DNA of 61,191 nucleotides from Thermoleophilia bacterium (GTDB lineage: Bacteria; Actinomycetota; Thermoleophilia; Gaiellales; JAICJC01). Below the pieces are notes generated by a model. The model searched no databases, was not told where the DNA came from, and saw only the letters and a program-made list of their open reading frames with translations. The position numbers and the translations under genes are program-made. The stretch lies in NCBI GenBank assembly GCA_025934255.1, contig JAICYJ010000014.1, positions 1 through 61,191 of the forward strand, in the 5' to 3' direction. This document shows, piece by piece, positions 7,340 to 16,165 of the stretch. The first letter of the stretch is position 1. Each line of letters opens with the position of its first letter.

Positions 7340-8049
7340 GCCGCCCCACGATCGGCATCACGAGCTACTGGGCGCCGGTGCAGCTGGGCAAGTGGTCAGG
7401 CCGGGCGACGGTCACGTTCCACGGCTACGTCGAGGGCACCCGTCTGGCCGGCGGCCGGCCGTTGGTGATCCCGGCCGACCCGTACCTTGCGGACGACCCC
7501 GACGACGTGCTCGACCTGCTGGATGGCGTCGTGTTCGTCGGCGGTGACGACGTCGCCCCCGAGCTGTACGGCGCCGAGCGCGACCCGCGCACCGGCCCCC
7601 GCAACGAGCGCCGCGACGCGGTCGAGCTGTCGCTGATGCGACGTACGCTCGACCGCGACCTGCCGGTGCTCGCCATCTGCCGCGGCATCCAGGTGCTGAA
7701 CGTGGCCCGCGGCGGCACGCTGATCCAGCACCTGGCCGACCACATCGACCAGCGGCCCCACCGCGAGGACGACTCCACCTACGGCGTGCACGACCTGGTC
7801 ACCGTCCCCGGCAGCAGGCTGCGCGAGATCGTGGGCGAGCGCGCGACCGTGCACTCGCACCACCACCAGGGCATCGACCGCATCGGCGAGGGCCTGGTGG
7901 CGGCCGCCCACGCCGACCCAGACGGCATCGTGGAGGGGCTCGAGGATCCCAGCCGCCGCTTCTGCGTGGGCGTGCTCTGGCACCCGGATGCCGACGCCGA
8001 GGGCACCGGCGCGGGCCTGTTCCAGGCGTTGGTATCGTCCACCGGATGA
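7336..8049 (+). CDS. puuD: Gamma-glutamyl-GABA hydrolase-type class I amidotransferase
   Basis: A 237-residue peptidase C26 (PuuD-like) enzyme that would release glutamate from gamma-glutamyl-amine conjugates. It shows the GGDDVAPELY substrate loop, nucleophile Cys115 in LAICRGIQVLNV, VHSHHHQGID, and His216 in VLWHPDAD with the following acidic residue. The start is TTG 7336, overlapping the permease stop as TTGA, because it gives RPTIGITSYW, the family's usual N-terminus. The stop overlaps the next ATG (ATGA). Translational coupling on both sides puts it in a Puu-like amine pathway, and it could also serve the glutamine-synthetase-like ligase encoded at 23987. Confidence 0.85.
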   Translation: MSRPTIGITSYWAPVQLGKWSGRATVTFHGYVEGTRLAGGRPLVIPADPYLADDPDDVLDLLDGVVFVGGDDVAPELYGAERDPRTGPRNERRDAVELSLMRRTLDRDLPVLAICRGIQVLNVARGGTLIQHLADHIDQRPHREDDSTYGVHDLVTVPGSRLREIVGERATVHSHHHQGIDRIGEGLVAAAHADPDGIVEGLEDPSRRFCVGVLWHPDADAEGTGAGLFQALVSSTG

Positions 8050-9308
8050 GCAGCCTCTGGCATCCGTTCGCCGACATGGCGAGCGTGAAGGACGATGAGT
8101 TCGTGGTCAGCCGGGGCAACGGCGCGCGCGTCTGGGACGAGGCTGGGCGCGAGTACATCGACGCCAAGGGCGGCCTCTGGTACTGCTCGATCGGCCACGG
8201 CCGCGGCGAGATCGCCGACGCCGTCTCGGCGCAGATGCGCGAGCTGGCCGTCTACGACATCTTCGCCAGCACCGCCAACCGGCCGGCGATCGAGCTGGCC
8301 GATCGCGTGGCGGCGCTGGCCCCGTTCGCGGACGGCGCCGTGTTCTTCACCAGCGGCGGCTCGGACGCGGTCGACACGGCCGGCAAGCTGGCGCTGCGCT
8401 ACTGGCACGCGCTCGGCAAGCCCGACAAGCGCACGATCGTGCACCGCGAGCGCAGCTACCACGGCATGAACGCGTACGGCACCAGCCTGGCCGGGATCGC
8501 CGCCAACCGCGAGGGCATCGGCGCGCTGATCCCCGACACGGCGTCGGTCGGCAGCGACGACACCGACGCGCTGGAGCGCCTGTTCAGCGAGCGCGGCGAC
8601 CAGATCGCGGCCTTCATCGGCGAGCCGGTGATCGGGGCCGGCGGCATCTACGCGCCGGCCCCCGGCTACTGGCGGCGGGTGCAGGAGCTGTGCCGCGCCC
8701 GCGACGTGCTGCTGATCGCCGATGAGGTGATCTGCGGGTTCGGCCGGCTCGGCACCTGGTTCGGCTGCCACCGCTTCGGCATCACGCCCGACATGATCAC
8801 CTGCGCCAAGGGGATCACGTCGGGCTACCTGCCGCTGGGCGCCGTGATCGCCTCACCGCGCCTGCAGGAGCCGTTCTGGACGACGCCTGGTGCGGCGCTG
8901 TTCCGCCACGGCTACACGTACTCCGGCCACCCCAGCGTGTGCGCGGCCGGGCTCGCCAACCTCGACGTGCTCGAGCGCGAGGGCTTGCTGGAGCGCGTCT
9001 CGCGGCTCGAGCAGGTGCTGGACGCGGCCATGCGGCCGCTGGCGGAGCTGCCGCAGGTGAGCGAGGTGCGAAGCGGCGTCGGCCTGCTGGCCGCCGTCGA
9101 GATCGCGCCGGACGTGCGCGCCGCCGAGCCCGGGGTCGTCGACCGGATCGTCAAGGGCTGCCGCGAGCGGGGCGTGCTCACGCGCGGCCTGGCCGGCCAT
9201 TCGCTGCAGGTGTCGCCCGCGTTCGTGATCGACGAGGCCGAGATCGGCCGCATCGCCGAGGTGTTCGCCGAGACGCTGTCAGGCGTGTCGGTGGGTACCG
9301 GCGTGTAG
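8046..9308 (+). CDS. Class III PLP aminotransferase (omega-amino acid/diamine type)
   Basis: A 420-residue fold-type I aminotransferase. FFTSGGSDAVDTAGKLALRYW binds the PLP phosphate, RSYHGMNAYGTS is the characteristic loop, LIADEVICGFGR carries the PLP-ring Asp, and Lys255 in CAKGITSGYLPLG is the Schiff-base lysine. RHGYTYSGHPSVCAAG closes the active site. It follows PuuD by ATGA overlap. In a Puu-like path it would convert an omega-amino acid or amine into the aldehyde, but the actual donor cannot be read from sequence. It converges with the small membrane protein gene, overlapping it by 30 bases. Confidence 0.88.
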   Translation: MSSLWHPFADMASVKDDEFVVSRGNGARVWDEAGREYIDAKGGLWYCSIGHGRGEIADAVSAQMRELAVYDIFASTANRPAIELADRVAALAPFADGAVFFTSGGSDAVDTAGKLALRYWHALGKPDKRTIVHRERSYHGMNAYGTSLAGIAANREGIGALIPDTASVGSDDTDALERLFSERGDQIAAFIGEPVIGAGGIYAPAPGYWRRVQELCRARDVLLIADEVICGFGRLGTWFGCHRFGITPDMITCAKGITSGYLPLGAVIASPRLQEPFWTTPGAALFRHGYTYSGHPSVCAAGLANLDVLEREGLLERVSRLEQVLDAAMRPLAELPQVSEVRSGVGLLAAVEIAPDVRAAEPGVVDRIVKGCRERGVLTRGLAGHSLQVSPAFVIDEAEIGRIAEVFAETLSGVSVGTGV

Positions 9309-9539
9309 CCGCTCGCCCAGCGCGTGGATGCCGTGCTGGTAGGGGTGCGCCAGCCGTGACGGCAGCCGCAGCGCGGCGGCGATCACGAGCAGGCTGAACG
9401 CGAGCGGGATCAGCGCGGACGCCACCACCGTCCAGGTGAACTGCCGCTCGGCCGCCACCGCTGCCAGCCATATCGGCCACAGCATCACCGCCAGCACGCC
9501 CACCAGGATCAGCGCGATCGTCCTGTCCGATGTCTGCAT
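9279..9539 (-). CDS. Small two-TM membrane protein
   Basis: An 86-residue hypothetical protein. The start is ATG 9539 (MQTSDRTIALILVGV), preceded by an SD GGAGG. The first hydrophobic stretch is ALILVGVLAVMLWPIWLA and the second VVASALIPLAFSLLVIAAAL, and the tail is His/Arg-rich (HALGERLHAGTHRHA). It lies 22 bases after the CBS protein on the same strand and may be cotranscribed. No family assigned. Confidence 0.6.
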   Translation of the reverse strand: MQTSDRTIALILVGVLAVMLWPIWLAAVAAERQFTWTVVASALIPLAFSLLVIAAALRLPSRLAHPYQHGIHALGERLHAGTHRHA

Positions 9540-9561
9540 CTCTGCCTCCGTTCCTCGTTGG

Positions 9562-9993
9562 TCAGCGGCTGGCCGCCTGCAGCATCTCGCGCGCCGCGTC
9601 CCGGCCACGCGGATCGAGCCGCAGCACGGCCTCAGCAGCGGCGAACAGGTCGCGCAGCGAGACGATGCCCACCACCTTGCCGTCCTCGCCGACCGGCAGG
9701 TGGCGCGCGCGGATACGCTTCATCGTGTCCGCCGCCCAGACCACGTCCGCGTCCGGCGGCGCCAGCGTCACCTGGCGGGTCATCAACTCGGTCATCGGCC
9801 GCTCGCGCACGTCCAGCCCGTCGGCGAACGCGAACAGCAGGTCACGCTCGGTGAAGATCCCGGCCAGCTGCGGCCCATCCATCACAAGGCAGGCGCCCAC
9901 CCGCCGCTCCTTCATCACGCCGGCCGCCTCAACGGCGGTGGTCGCCGGCGAGACCGCAACCAGGTTGGTCTGCATGATCTCGGCGATCCGCAC
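9562..9993 (-). CDS. Two-CBS-domain protein
   Basis: A 143-residue protein made of two CBS repeats: residues about 5-60 (MQTNLVAVSPATTAVEAAGVMKERRVGACLVMD..LAGIFTERDLL) and 70-125 (LMTRQVTLAPPDADVVWAADTMKRIRARHLPV..VVGIVSLRDLF). The pair forms a Bateman module that usually binds adenosine nucleotides. No catalytic domain is attached. The start is GTG 9993 with SD AGGAGG just upstream. It stands alone as a likely energy- or redox-sensing accessory protein whose target is unknown. Confidence 0.85.
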   Translation of the reverse strand: MRIAEIMQTNLVAVSPATTAVEAAGVMKERRVGACLVMDGPQLAGIFTERDLLFAFADGLDVRERPMTELMTRQVTLAPPDADVVWAADTMKRIRARHLPVGEDGKVVGIVSLRDLFAAAEAVLRLDPRGRDAAREMLQAASR

Positions 9994-10080
9994 TTGTGCC
10001 TCCTGCTACAAGGCGCTCACTGGAGTTGTAGCACAGCCTCGCCCGCCGGCGAGGGCCGGCGGGCGACGCGAGTTAGTGGA

Positions 10081-11589
10081 TCAGATGGTCGTGTCCGGCG
10101 GAGCCGGCGTGAAGTCGAGGTTCTCGTCCAGCGGCGCCACACCATGGTGCTGCGCGGCATAGGAGGCCGCGTTGGCCACCTGCTTGGGACGCATGATCCG
10201 AACCGCCCCGAACCAGACCACCGCCACCACCACCACTCCCAGCGCCCAGTACAACGCCAGCCAGTTCAGGTTGAGCGTGCTGTGCGGATCGGGGTTGAGC
10301 GCGCCGTAGAACCCGAGCACCGGCGTGGCAACTGCGACCAGCACGATCAGGTACTGCCACCAGAGTGCCTTCGTGCGCACCAGCAGGCCGATCGCGGCCA
10401 CCGCCAGGATCAGGTAGACGAGCTCGACCGCAAACGATCCGGCCGTCGCAGCCACGAAGAATGCGGCGAAGTTGCGGGGCAGGCCGAACCGGTCGAGCGT
10501 GTGGCTGTAGAGCCCGACCAGAATCAGAACGCCGCCACCGAACACGACCACCAGGTTCCCCACCCACGGCGTGTTGTGCCGCGACGTCTTCGCGAAAAAC
10601 GAGGGTAGCAGGCCGTCGCGACCCAGTGCGAAGTAGCCGCGTCCGATGGTGACGCAGATCGCCAACGCCAGCCCCGTGGCGTCCAGGATCACGACCAGGT
10701 CGATGATGGTGGCGAACCACGACCCGATGTACTGGGTGGCGAGATTGTCCAGCGCGGTCGGATCAAGCCAGGCGCCCTTGTCGACCGCCGCCTTGCCGAG
10801 CCCGATCGAGATTGCGTAGGCCATCACCACGTAGAAGGCCGCGGAGGCAGCCACCGTGCCGATCAGCGCGCGCGGGATCGATCTGGCGGGATCGTGGCTC
10901 TCTTCGCCCAGCGATGCCGCAGCTTCGAAGCCGACGAAAAGCAGGATGCCCAGCATCACGCCGTTGAACACGGTATGCACCGACGTGGTGCTGGGGTTGA
11001 AGACATCGAGCGAGTTGTTGGCCTGGGCGATGATCGCGATCGCCAGGATCAGCATCGGGGTGAACGAGAGTGCGGCGAACGTGAGCATGGCCCCTATCGC
11101 GATCCGCACGCCAATGTAGTTCAGCGCGACGACAAGTGCCAGGAACAGCAGCGACAAGAGCCACCACGCAGGCACGTTCGATTTCGTGATGTGCTCGGTC
11201 CAGAACTGGTTGGTGAGGATGCCAAGCCCCAGGTAGATGCCGCCACCGCCCAGGAACAATGTGCCCATGAAGAAAACGCCCGCGGTGAGGATGCCGATCG
11301 CGGGATGTGCGCCCCGTACCAGGTACTCGTATACGGCCCCGGCGCCTTGGTACTGGCGAGCGAACAGCGAGATCGCGTATGCGATCGCAACCACGCCGAG
11401 ACCGGCGACGAGCACGGCGAGTGCCGTGTTGAACCCAGCGCCCGTGACCGGAGCAGACACGAAGCCCAGGACGACCGCCGTCGAGAACATGGGCCCGATC
11501 GCGAGGGCCTGTGCAACGGCGTGGATGGTGCCCAAACGTCGCTCACCGAGTTCGCCTCCCGTGGCCGGCGCAGGTGCGGGCTCTGACAT
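10081..11589 (-). CDS. APC-family amino acid permease
   Basis: A 502-residue, about 12-TM transporter. The conserved TM1 region SAPVTGAGFN, TM6 loop GFEAAASLGEESHDPARSIPRAL and core helices place it in the APC superfamily, near the amino acid/ethanolamine permeases. It shares little with the first permease beyond the fold. ATG 11589 (MSEPAPAP) follows an SD GAGGGAG, and a longer start upstream would run through the divergent promoter. It diverges from the GntR gene, and the 115-base spacer carries two inverted TTGSATACAT half-sites, so it is probably repressed by that GntR. Confidence 0.87.
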   Translation of the reverse strand: MSEPAPAPATGGELGERRLGTIHAVAQALAIGPMFSTAVVLGFVSAPVTGAGFNTALAVLVAGLGVVAIAYAISLFARQYQGAGAVYEYLVRGAHPAIGILTAGVFFMGTLFLGGGGIYLGLGILTNQFWTEHITKSNVPAWWLLSLLFLALVVALNYIGVRIAIGAMLTFAALSFTPMLILAIAIIAQANNSLDVFNPSTTSVHTVFNGVMLGILLFVGFEAAASLGEESHDPARSIPRALIGTVAASAAFYVVMAYAISIGLGKAAVDKGAWLDPTALDNLATQYIGSWFATIIDLVVILDATGLALAICVTIGRGYFALGRDGLLPSFFAKTSRHNTPWVGNLVVVFGGGVLILVGLYSHTLDRFGLPRNFAAFFVAATAGSFAVELVYLILAVAAIGLLVRTKALWWQYLIVLVAVATPVLGFYGALNPDPHSTLNLNWLALYWALGVVVVAVVWFGAVRIMRPKQVANAASYAAQHHGVAPLDENLDFTPAPPDTTI

Positions 11590-11614
11590 GACTCCCTCCT
11601 CGGTTGAAGACAAC

Positions 11615-11624
11615 TTGGATACAT
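11615..11624 (+). promoter_or_regulatory. GntR-type half-site TTGGATACAT
   Basis: TTGGATACAT lies 26 bases upstream of the permease start. A near-identical copy in inverted orientation lies at 11690-11699, and TTGGATACA recurs on the minus strand in the palindrome at 16153-16164. This is the kind of short palindrome bound by FCD-type GntR regulators. Function is inferred. Confidence 0.5.
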
Positions 11625-11689
11625 TCGCACGGTACCCCGCCGCCGTCAAGTGCAGAAAGCTGGCTTTGATTCGGAAATCAGACGGCGTA

Positions 11690-11699
11690 ATGTATGCAA
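11690..11699 (-). promoter_or_regulatory. Inverted GntR-type half-site
   Basis: ATGTATGCAA here is TTGCATACAT on the minus strand, nine of ten bases equal to the site at 11615-11624. It lies just before the GntR start at 11705 and inside the start region of an alternative ATG at 11693, which suits autorepression. Confidence 0.5.
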
Positions 11700-11704
11700 A
11701 GACC

Positions 11705-12373
11705 ATGGCCGTACCGGAGTCGCCAGCCACCGTTGTCCCGCTGCGCATCGAGAGTGTGGTCGATCACGTCTATGCCGCCCTGCGAGAGCGCATTCTTGCG
11801 GGAGATCTGGCCCGCGGGACGCGTTTGCGGCAGGCCTCGCTGGCCGAGGAACTTGGCGTTTCACGGACGCCGCTGCGGGAGGCGCTGCGCCGGCTGTCGA
11901 CGGAGGGATTGGTCGAGTTCTCCCCCAACCGGGGCGCGACGGTGTCCGAGCTCGACTTCGGCGACATCCGCCACGCATGGGCGGCCAGAGTCGCGCTGGA
12001 GCCGGGCGCCGCGCGACTGGCGGCAGAGCGCCGGGATGCGGAGGCGATCGCGCGGCTGCGCCGGGCGATCGCGGCACAGCGCGCCTCCCAGCACGACCGG
12101 GAGGCCGGCTACGCAGCCAACCGCGAGTTCCACCTGGCGCTGGCGGCGGCGTCCGGGAACCCTCACCTGACCCGGTTCGCCGAGATGCTGTGGGTCCCCC
12201 GGATCGGCGTACCGATCTACGAAGCGCAGGCGGGTGAGCGAGCCGGGACGCTGGCCTGGGCCGAGGAGCACGAGTGCATCACCGACGCGGTCGCCGCGGG
12301 GGACGCGGGCCTGGCGGAACACCTGACCCGCACGCACGTGGCCGCGCACCCGCCGGTAGGTCCGGCTGCGTGA
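11705..12373 (+). CDS. GntR/FCD-family transcriptional regulator
   Basis: A 222-residue regulator. Residues about 12-75 are the GntR winged helix (VDHVYAALRERILAGDLARGTRLRQASLAEELGVSRTPLREALRRLSTEGLV), and the remainder is an all-helical FCD ligand domain with the metal-binding pattern D..RHAW near residue 88, NREFHLAL near 140 and a late H..... pair. ATG 11705 is chosen; ATG 11693 would add four residues. It is coupled to the amidohydrolase by TGATG. The flanking half-sites and the matching palindrome at 16153 suggest that it controls the divergent permease, itself, the amidohydrolase and the large catabolic operon. Confidence 0.85.
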   Translation: MAVPESPATVVPLRIESVVDHVYAALRERILAGDLARGTRLRQASLAEELGVSRTPLREALRRLSTEGLVEFSPNRGATVSELDFGDIRHAWAARVALEPGAARLAAERRDAEAIARLRRAIAAQRASQHDREAGYAANREFHLALAAASGNPHLTRFAEMLWVPRIGVPIYEAQAGERAGTLAWAEEHECITDAVAAGDAGLAEHLTRTHVAAHPPVGPAA

Positions 12374-13971
12374 TGAGATCGCTCTCGATTATCGGTGCGC
12401 GCATCCGCACGCTCGATCCCGACCGGCCATGGGCGAACGCGGTCGCGATCCGCGACGGCGTGATCGTCGCGGTCGGTGACGACGACGAGGTGCGCACGGC
12501 GAGCGGGCGGCCCGGCGCGGAGCTGATCGACGGCGCCGGCCTGGCGGTGGTGCCAGGGCTGACCGACAGCCACATGCATCCGTTCCTGGGCGCGCTGGAG
12601 ACGCGCGGGGCCGACCTGGCCGGCGCGGCCACGGTGGACGAGGTGCGCGAGCGGCTGGCGGCCGAGCGGCGCCACTGCGGCGAGGGCGAGTGGGTGACCG
12701 GGTTCTCGCTCGAGTACCGGGTGTTCGACGGGATCGAGGCCAGCGGAGAGCTGTTCGAGGAGGCGGTCGGCGGCAACCCGGCGCTGCTCACGTTCTTCGA
12801 TTTCCACACCGCGCTGGCGACGCCGCCGGCGCTGGCCGCGGCCGGGATCACGGGAGCGCGCAGCTTCGACGACGCGTCCGAGATCGTCTGCCGCCCCGAC
12901 GGCCGGCCCACCGGCGAGCTGCGCGAGGAGGCGATCGGGCTGGTGGTGGAGGCGATGCCGGTGCCGAGCGACGAGCAGCGTCTGGCCTACATCGCGGATG
13001 CGCTGGCGGCGATGAACCGGGTCGGTCTCACCGCCTCGCACATGATGGACGGCACGCGGGCCACGCCCGACGACTGCCGGGCGCTGGAGGGGAGCGGCCG
13101 GCTGACGGTGCGGCAGGTGGTGCCGTTCACGGTGCAGCCGACGATGAGCGACGAGGAGATCGGGGCGGCCATCGCGGCCGGCGCACAGTCGGGGCGGCTG
13201 TGGCGGTCGGGCTGGGCGAAGTTCTTCATCGACGGCGTTGTCGAGTCGGGCACCGCGTGGCTGGAGGAGCCTGACACCGAGGGCCGCGGCACCGAGCCGA
13301 ACTGGCCGGACCCGGAGCGCTACGCCGCGGTGATCGCGCGCTTCGCCGAGGCCGGGATGCCGTCGATCACGCACGCCATCGGCGATCGCAGCGTGCGCTG
13401 CGCGCTCGATGCCTACCGGCGGGCGGGACCGGTGGCGCGCGGGCCGCACCGCGTCGAGCACATCGAGACGCTGCAGGACGATCAGCTGCCACGGTTCGCA
13501 CCGGAGCGCGTGGTGGCGTCGCAGCAGGTCAGTCACCTGCAGTGGATGACCCCGGACATGAGCGATCCCTGGAGCAGGTCGCTGGGGCCGGAGCGCGCGG
13601 GCCGCGGCTTCCGGACGGCGGAGCTGCGGCGATCGGGCGCGGTGCTGGCGCTCGGTTCCGACTGGCCGGTGGCCGGGTTCGACCCGCGAGAGTGCATGGC
13701 CTGGGCGCGGCTGCGACGGCGGCCGGGCAACCGCGACGCGGGCGGCTACGGCGAGCAACAGCGTCTGTCGGCACTGGAGGCGCTCGAGGGCTACACGACC
13801 CAGGCCGCGCTGGCGGTCAACGACACGGCGGTCGCCGGCCGGATCATGCCCGGCTACCGCGGCGACCTGACGGCGTTCGCGGCCGATCCGGTCGACTGCG
13901 ACGCGGACGATCTGGTCGACCTGCCGGTGCTGCTGACGGTGGTCGACGGCCGCCCCGTGTTCCGCGCCTGA
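12373..13971 (+). CDS. Amidohydrolase-superfamily metal-dependent hydrolase (YtcJ-like)
   Basis: A 532-residue TIM-barrel amidohydrolase with a split beta domain. It has PGLTDSHMHPF (HxH metal site) near residue 60, a region KFFIDGVVESGTAW that carries the bridging position in YtcJ/amidohydrolase_3 proteins, THAIGDRSV, HRVEHIETL and LALGSDWPVAG (the final metal Asp). It probably hydrolyses an amide or a cyclic imide-like substrate. TGATG overlap with the GntR gene makes it part of that transcription unit. Confidence 0.82.
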   Translation: MRSLSIIGARIRTLDPDRPWANAVAIRDGVIVAVGDDDEVRTASGRPGAELIDGAGLAVVPGLTDSHMHPFLGALETRGADLAGAATVDEVRERLAAERRHCGEGEWVTGFSLEYRVFDGIEASGELFEEAVGGNPALLTFFDFHTALATPPALAAAGITGARSFDDASEIVCRPDGRPTGELREEAIGLVVEAMPVPSDEQRLAYIADALAAMNRVGLTASHMMDGTRATPDDCRALEGSGRLTVRQVVPFTVQPTMSDEEIGAAIAAGAQSGRLWRSGWAKFFIDGVVESGTAWLEEPDTEGRGTEPNWPDPERYAAVIARFAEAGMPSITHAIGDRSVRCALDAYRRAGPVARGPHRVEHIETLQDDQLPRFAPERVVASQQVSHLQWMTPDMSDPWSRSLGPERAGRGFRTAELRRSGAVLALGSDWPVAGFDPRECMAWARLRRRPGNRDAGGYGEQQRLSALEALEGYTTQAALAVNDTAVAGRIMPGYRGDLTAFAADPVDCDADDLVDLPVLLTVVDGRPVFRA

Positions 13972-14193
13972 CGGCCGCCCGGCCGCATCACGGCCTTGTC
14001 ACGACCAGCAACGATGCTGCACCGAACCCCTATCGGGGACCTGATCGGGCTCTGAGCCCTGTTCGAGGCCGAACTGGCTGTTCCCCACAGATCGTGGTCA
14101 CGGCGGCTGTGACACCTGTCGAGATCGTGTGCCGGAGCGTCGACGCACGCCGCATCTGCCTCTGAGGCTTGGGCTGAGCGACGAGTTGAGCGA
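13972..14193. other. Intergenic, convergent genes
   Basis: About 220 bases with no coding frame of merit. It contains the palindrome GGGCTCTGAGCCC (14047-14059), described separately. Confidence 0.5.
14045..14059. repeat. Palindromic element TCGGGCTCTGAGCCC, copy 1
   Basis: The core GGGCTCTGAGCCC is a perfect palindrome around one central base. The same 15 bases occur at 32929-32943 in another non-coding gap. It could be a small dispersed repeat, a hairpin or a protein site. Confidence 0.45.
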
Positions 14194-15024
14194 TCAGCGC
14201 TCGAGCGTGACCGGGTTCGAGAGCGTTCCCACCCCGCCCACGGTGATGTCGACGACGTCGCCCTCCTTCAGGTAGACGGGCGGCACCCGCGAGTCGCCGA
14301 CCCCGGCCGGCGTGCCGGTGACCAGCACGTCCCCGGCCTGCAGCACCATCCCCCGCGACAGGTAGACGATCAGCTCCACCACCGAGAAGATCAGGTTGCG
14401 CGTGTTGGACGACTGCCGCTGCTCGCCGTTCACCTTCGTCGAGACGTCGATGTCGGCCAGGTCGACGCCCTCGGGCGAAGCGACACACGGCCCCATCGGC
14501 CCGAACGTGTCGAAGCTCTTGCCGAGCGTGAACTGCCGCAGCGGCGTCTCCAGCTGCGCCCGCCGCCCGGACACGTCGTGGAAGGCCGTGATCCCGCCCA
14601 CCGCCGCCCGCGCCGTCGCGTCGTCTGCCCGGTAGACGTCCCGCCCCAGCACCACCGCCACCTCGCCCTCGTAGTCCGGCCGCGTCTCCTCGCGCGGCAC
14701 CACGATCGTCTGGCGGTGGCCGATCAGGCACGTTGTCCACTTGGCGAACACCACCGGCACGTCCGGGATCTCGAGCTCGGCCTCCTCCGCGTGGTCGCGG
14801 TAGTTGAGGCCGATCGCCAGCAGCTTCACCGGCTCGGTCGGGTGCAGCAGCCGCACGTCTTCGATCGGATGTGCCAGCCCGGAGGCGTCGGCGATCGTCC
14901 GCCACCCCTCCTCGCTGGGCACGAACCCGCGCGGCCCGGCCGGCCCCGCGTCGAAGATCACCTCGCCGTCCAGCCGCCCCAGCTTGACGTCGCCCGACGG
15001 ATCCAGGAACCGCACGGCCTTCAT
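14194..15024 (-). CDS. Fumarylacetoacetate hydrolase (FAH) family protein
   Basis: A 276-residue FAH-fold enzyme that would cleave or isomerise/decarboxylate a 2-oxo acid using Mg2+. GLNYRDHAEE, the metal-binding DYEGEVAVVLGRDV (ExE) and GPCVASPEG..LADID, with TGTPAGVGDSRVPP near the C-terminus, are the family landmarks. It is related to but distinct from the FAH protein at 16166. ATGA overlap with the CML decarboxylase gene makes one unit. Likely a ring-cleavage-product hydrolase or decarboxylase. The substrate is unknown. Confidence 0.85.
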   Translation of the reverse strand: MKAVRFLDPSGDVKLGRLDGEVIFDAGPAGPRGFVPSEEGWRTIADASGLAHPIEDVRLLHPTEPVKLLAIGLNYRDHAEEAELEIPDVPVVFAKWTTCLIGHRQTIVVPREETRPDYEGEVAVVLGRDVYRADDATARAAVGGITAFHDVSGRRAQLETPLRQFTLGKSFDTFGPMGPCVASPEGVDLADIDVSTKVNGEQRQSSNTRNLIFSVVELIVYLSRGMVLQAGDVLVTGTPAGVGDSRVPPVYLKEGDVVDITVGGVGTLSNPVTLER

Positions 15025-15386
15025 CGTCCCTGCTCCGTCCGCAGCACCTTGAGCGCGTTGATCGCCCGCGGGATGCCCGCATAGGGCGCCGTCTGCAGGA
15101 TCGTCTCCTCGATCTCCTGCCACGGCACGTCGATCGCCCGCAGCGCCCGGATGTGGGCTGCCACCTGCGGATCCGAGCTGCCGATCGCCGTCAGCACCGC
15201 CACGATGATCAGCTCCCGCTCGCGCGCCGTCAGCCCGTCCCGTGTGTGCACCTCGCCGAACACCCAGTCCACCAGCCAGTCGCCCATCGGGCTGCCCATC
15301 CGCTCGATGAAGGCGTCGCCGCCGGGCTCGTCGCCCAGCTCCTTCAGCCGCGCCAGGCCGCGCTCGTGCCGCGTCGCGCTGTCCAT
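15021..15386 (-). CDS. Carboxymuconolactone decarboxylase-family protein
   Basis: A 121-residue helical CMD/AhpD-fold protein. It reads RERELIIVAVLTAIGSSDPQVAAHIRALRAIDVPWQEIEETILQTAPYAGIPRAINALK, the CMD core with H in AAHI as the catalytic-type residue. It has no CxxC pair, so it is not an AhpD-type peroxidase. The start ATG 15386 follows a strong AGGAGG. An alternative GTG 15407 lacks that SD. It overlaps the FAH gene by ATGA. Role: decarboxylation or lactone opening in aromatic catabolism, inferred. Confidence 0.85.
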   Translation of the reverse strand: MDSATRHERGLARLKELGDEPGGDAFIERMGSPMGDWLVDWVFGEVHTRDGLTARERELIIVAVLTAIGSSDPQVAAHIRALRAIDVPWQEIEETILQTAPYAGIPRAINALKVLRTEQGR

Positions 15387-15481
15387 TCCGTCCTCCTGCT
15401 CGGTCACCGCCCAACCATATCCAGCACGCGCCGGCCGCGCCGCGCTGGACGGACAGCCGACCCATGCGACACGATGAGTGC

Positions 15482-16087
15482 ATGGTCAACAGCTTCATCC
15501 TCGTCCGCCACGCCGAGACGCCGTACAGCGCCCAGGGACGCATGAACCCCGACTCGACCGTCGAGGTGGGCCTGACCGCCCCCGGTGAGCGCGCCGCCCG
15601 CGGCCTCGGCCGCGACCTCGCCGGCGAGCGGATCGACGCTCTTGTGGTCGCGCCGTCCCTGCGCACGCGCCTCACCGCCGCGGCGATCGTGGCCGACCGC
15701 GACGTCTCCACCCACGTCGTCGACCAGCTGGCCGAGATCGGCGTCGGCCCGTTCGAGGACGGCCCCGTCTCCGCCTACACGACCTGGCTTCGCAACAACC
15801 CGTTGACCGCCGCCCCGCCCGGCGGCGAGAGCGCGCTGGACGCCACCACCCGCTTCCTGGCCGGATGGCGCCGGGTGCTGAGGCTGCCGGGGCCGGTGGT
15901 GCTGGTGGTCAGCCACAACCTGCCGCTGCGCATGCTCATGAACGCCGCCGCGGGCGACGACCCGCTGACCGGCCCGCTGCAGCGCATCCCCAACGTCACC
16001 CGCCACGACCTCACCCGCGACCAGGTCGAAACCGGCGTCGCCGCCCTCCGCCGCTGGCGCGACGAGCTCGCCCCGAAGCAGGGATAG
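15482..16087 (+). CDS. Histidine phosphatase / phosphoglycerate mutase family protein
   Basis: A 201-residue branch-1 histidine phosphatase. The RHAET motif (residues about 9-13) carries the phosphorylated His, and LRTRLTAAAI supplies the second Arg. VVSHNLPLRM near residue 140 supplies the second His, with EIGVGPFED as the acidic region. ATG 15482 gives MVNSFILVRHAET, the usual N-terminus. It is divergent from the CML decarboxylase. The substrate is unknown, and phosphosugar or nucleotide phosphatase activity is as likely as mutase activity. Confidence 0.85.
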   Translation: MVNSFILVRHAETPYSAQGRMNPDSTVEVGLTAPGERAARGLGRDLAGERIDALVVAPSLRTRLTAAAIVADRDVSTHVVDQLAEIGVGPFEDGPVSAYTTWLRNNPLTAAPPGGESALDATTRFLAGWRRVLRLPGPVVLVVSHNLPLRMLMNAAAGDDPLTGPLQRIPNVTRHDLTRDQVETGVAALRRWRDELAPKQG

Positions 16088-16152
16088 ACTCGGTCACGTA
16101 ACCGCGTCCACCAGCCGGGGAGCTGGGCTTGCCCTCCAGCAGCAAAGCGCAT

Positions 16153-16164
16153 ATTGTATCCAAT
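16153..16164. promoter_or_regulatory. Palindrome ATTGTATCCAAT before the catabolic operon
   Basis: An imperfect palindrome lying 1 base upstream of GTG 16166. Its minus-strand form ATTGGATACAAT contains TTGGATACA, shared with the GntR half-sites at 11615-11624. It likely overlaps the promoter of the operon that begins at 16166 and is a candidate operator of that GntR. Confidence 0.5.
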
Positions 16165-16165
16165 C

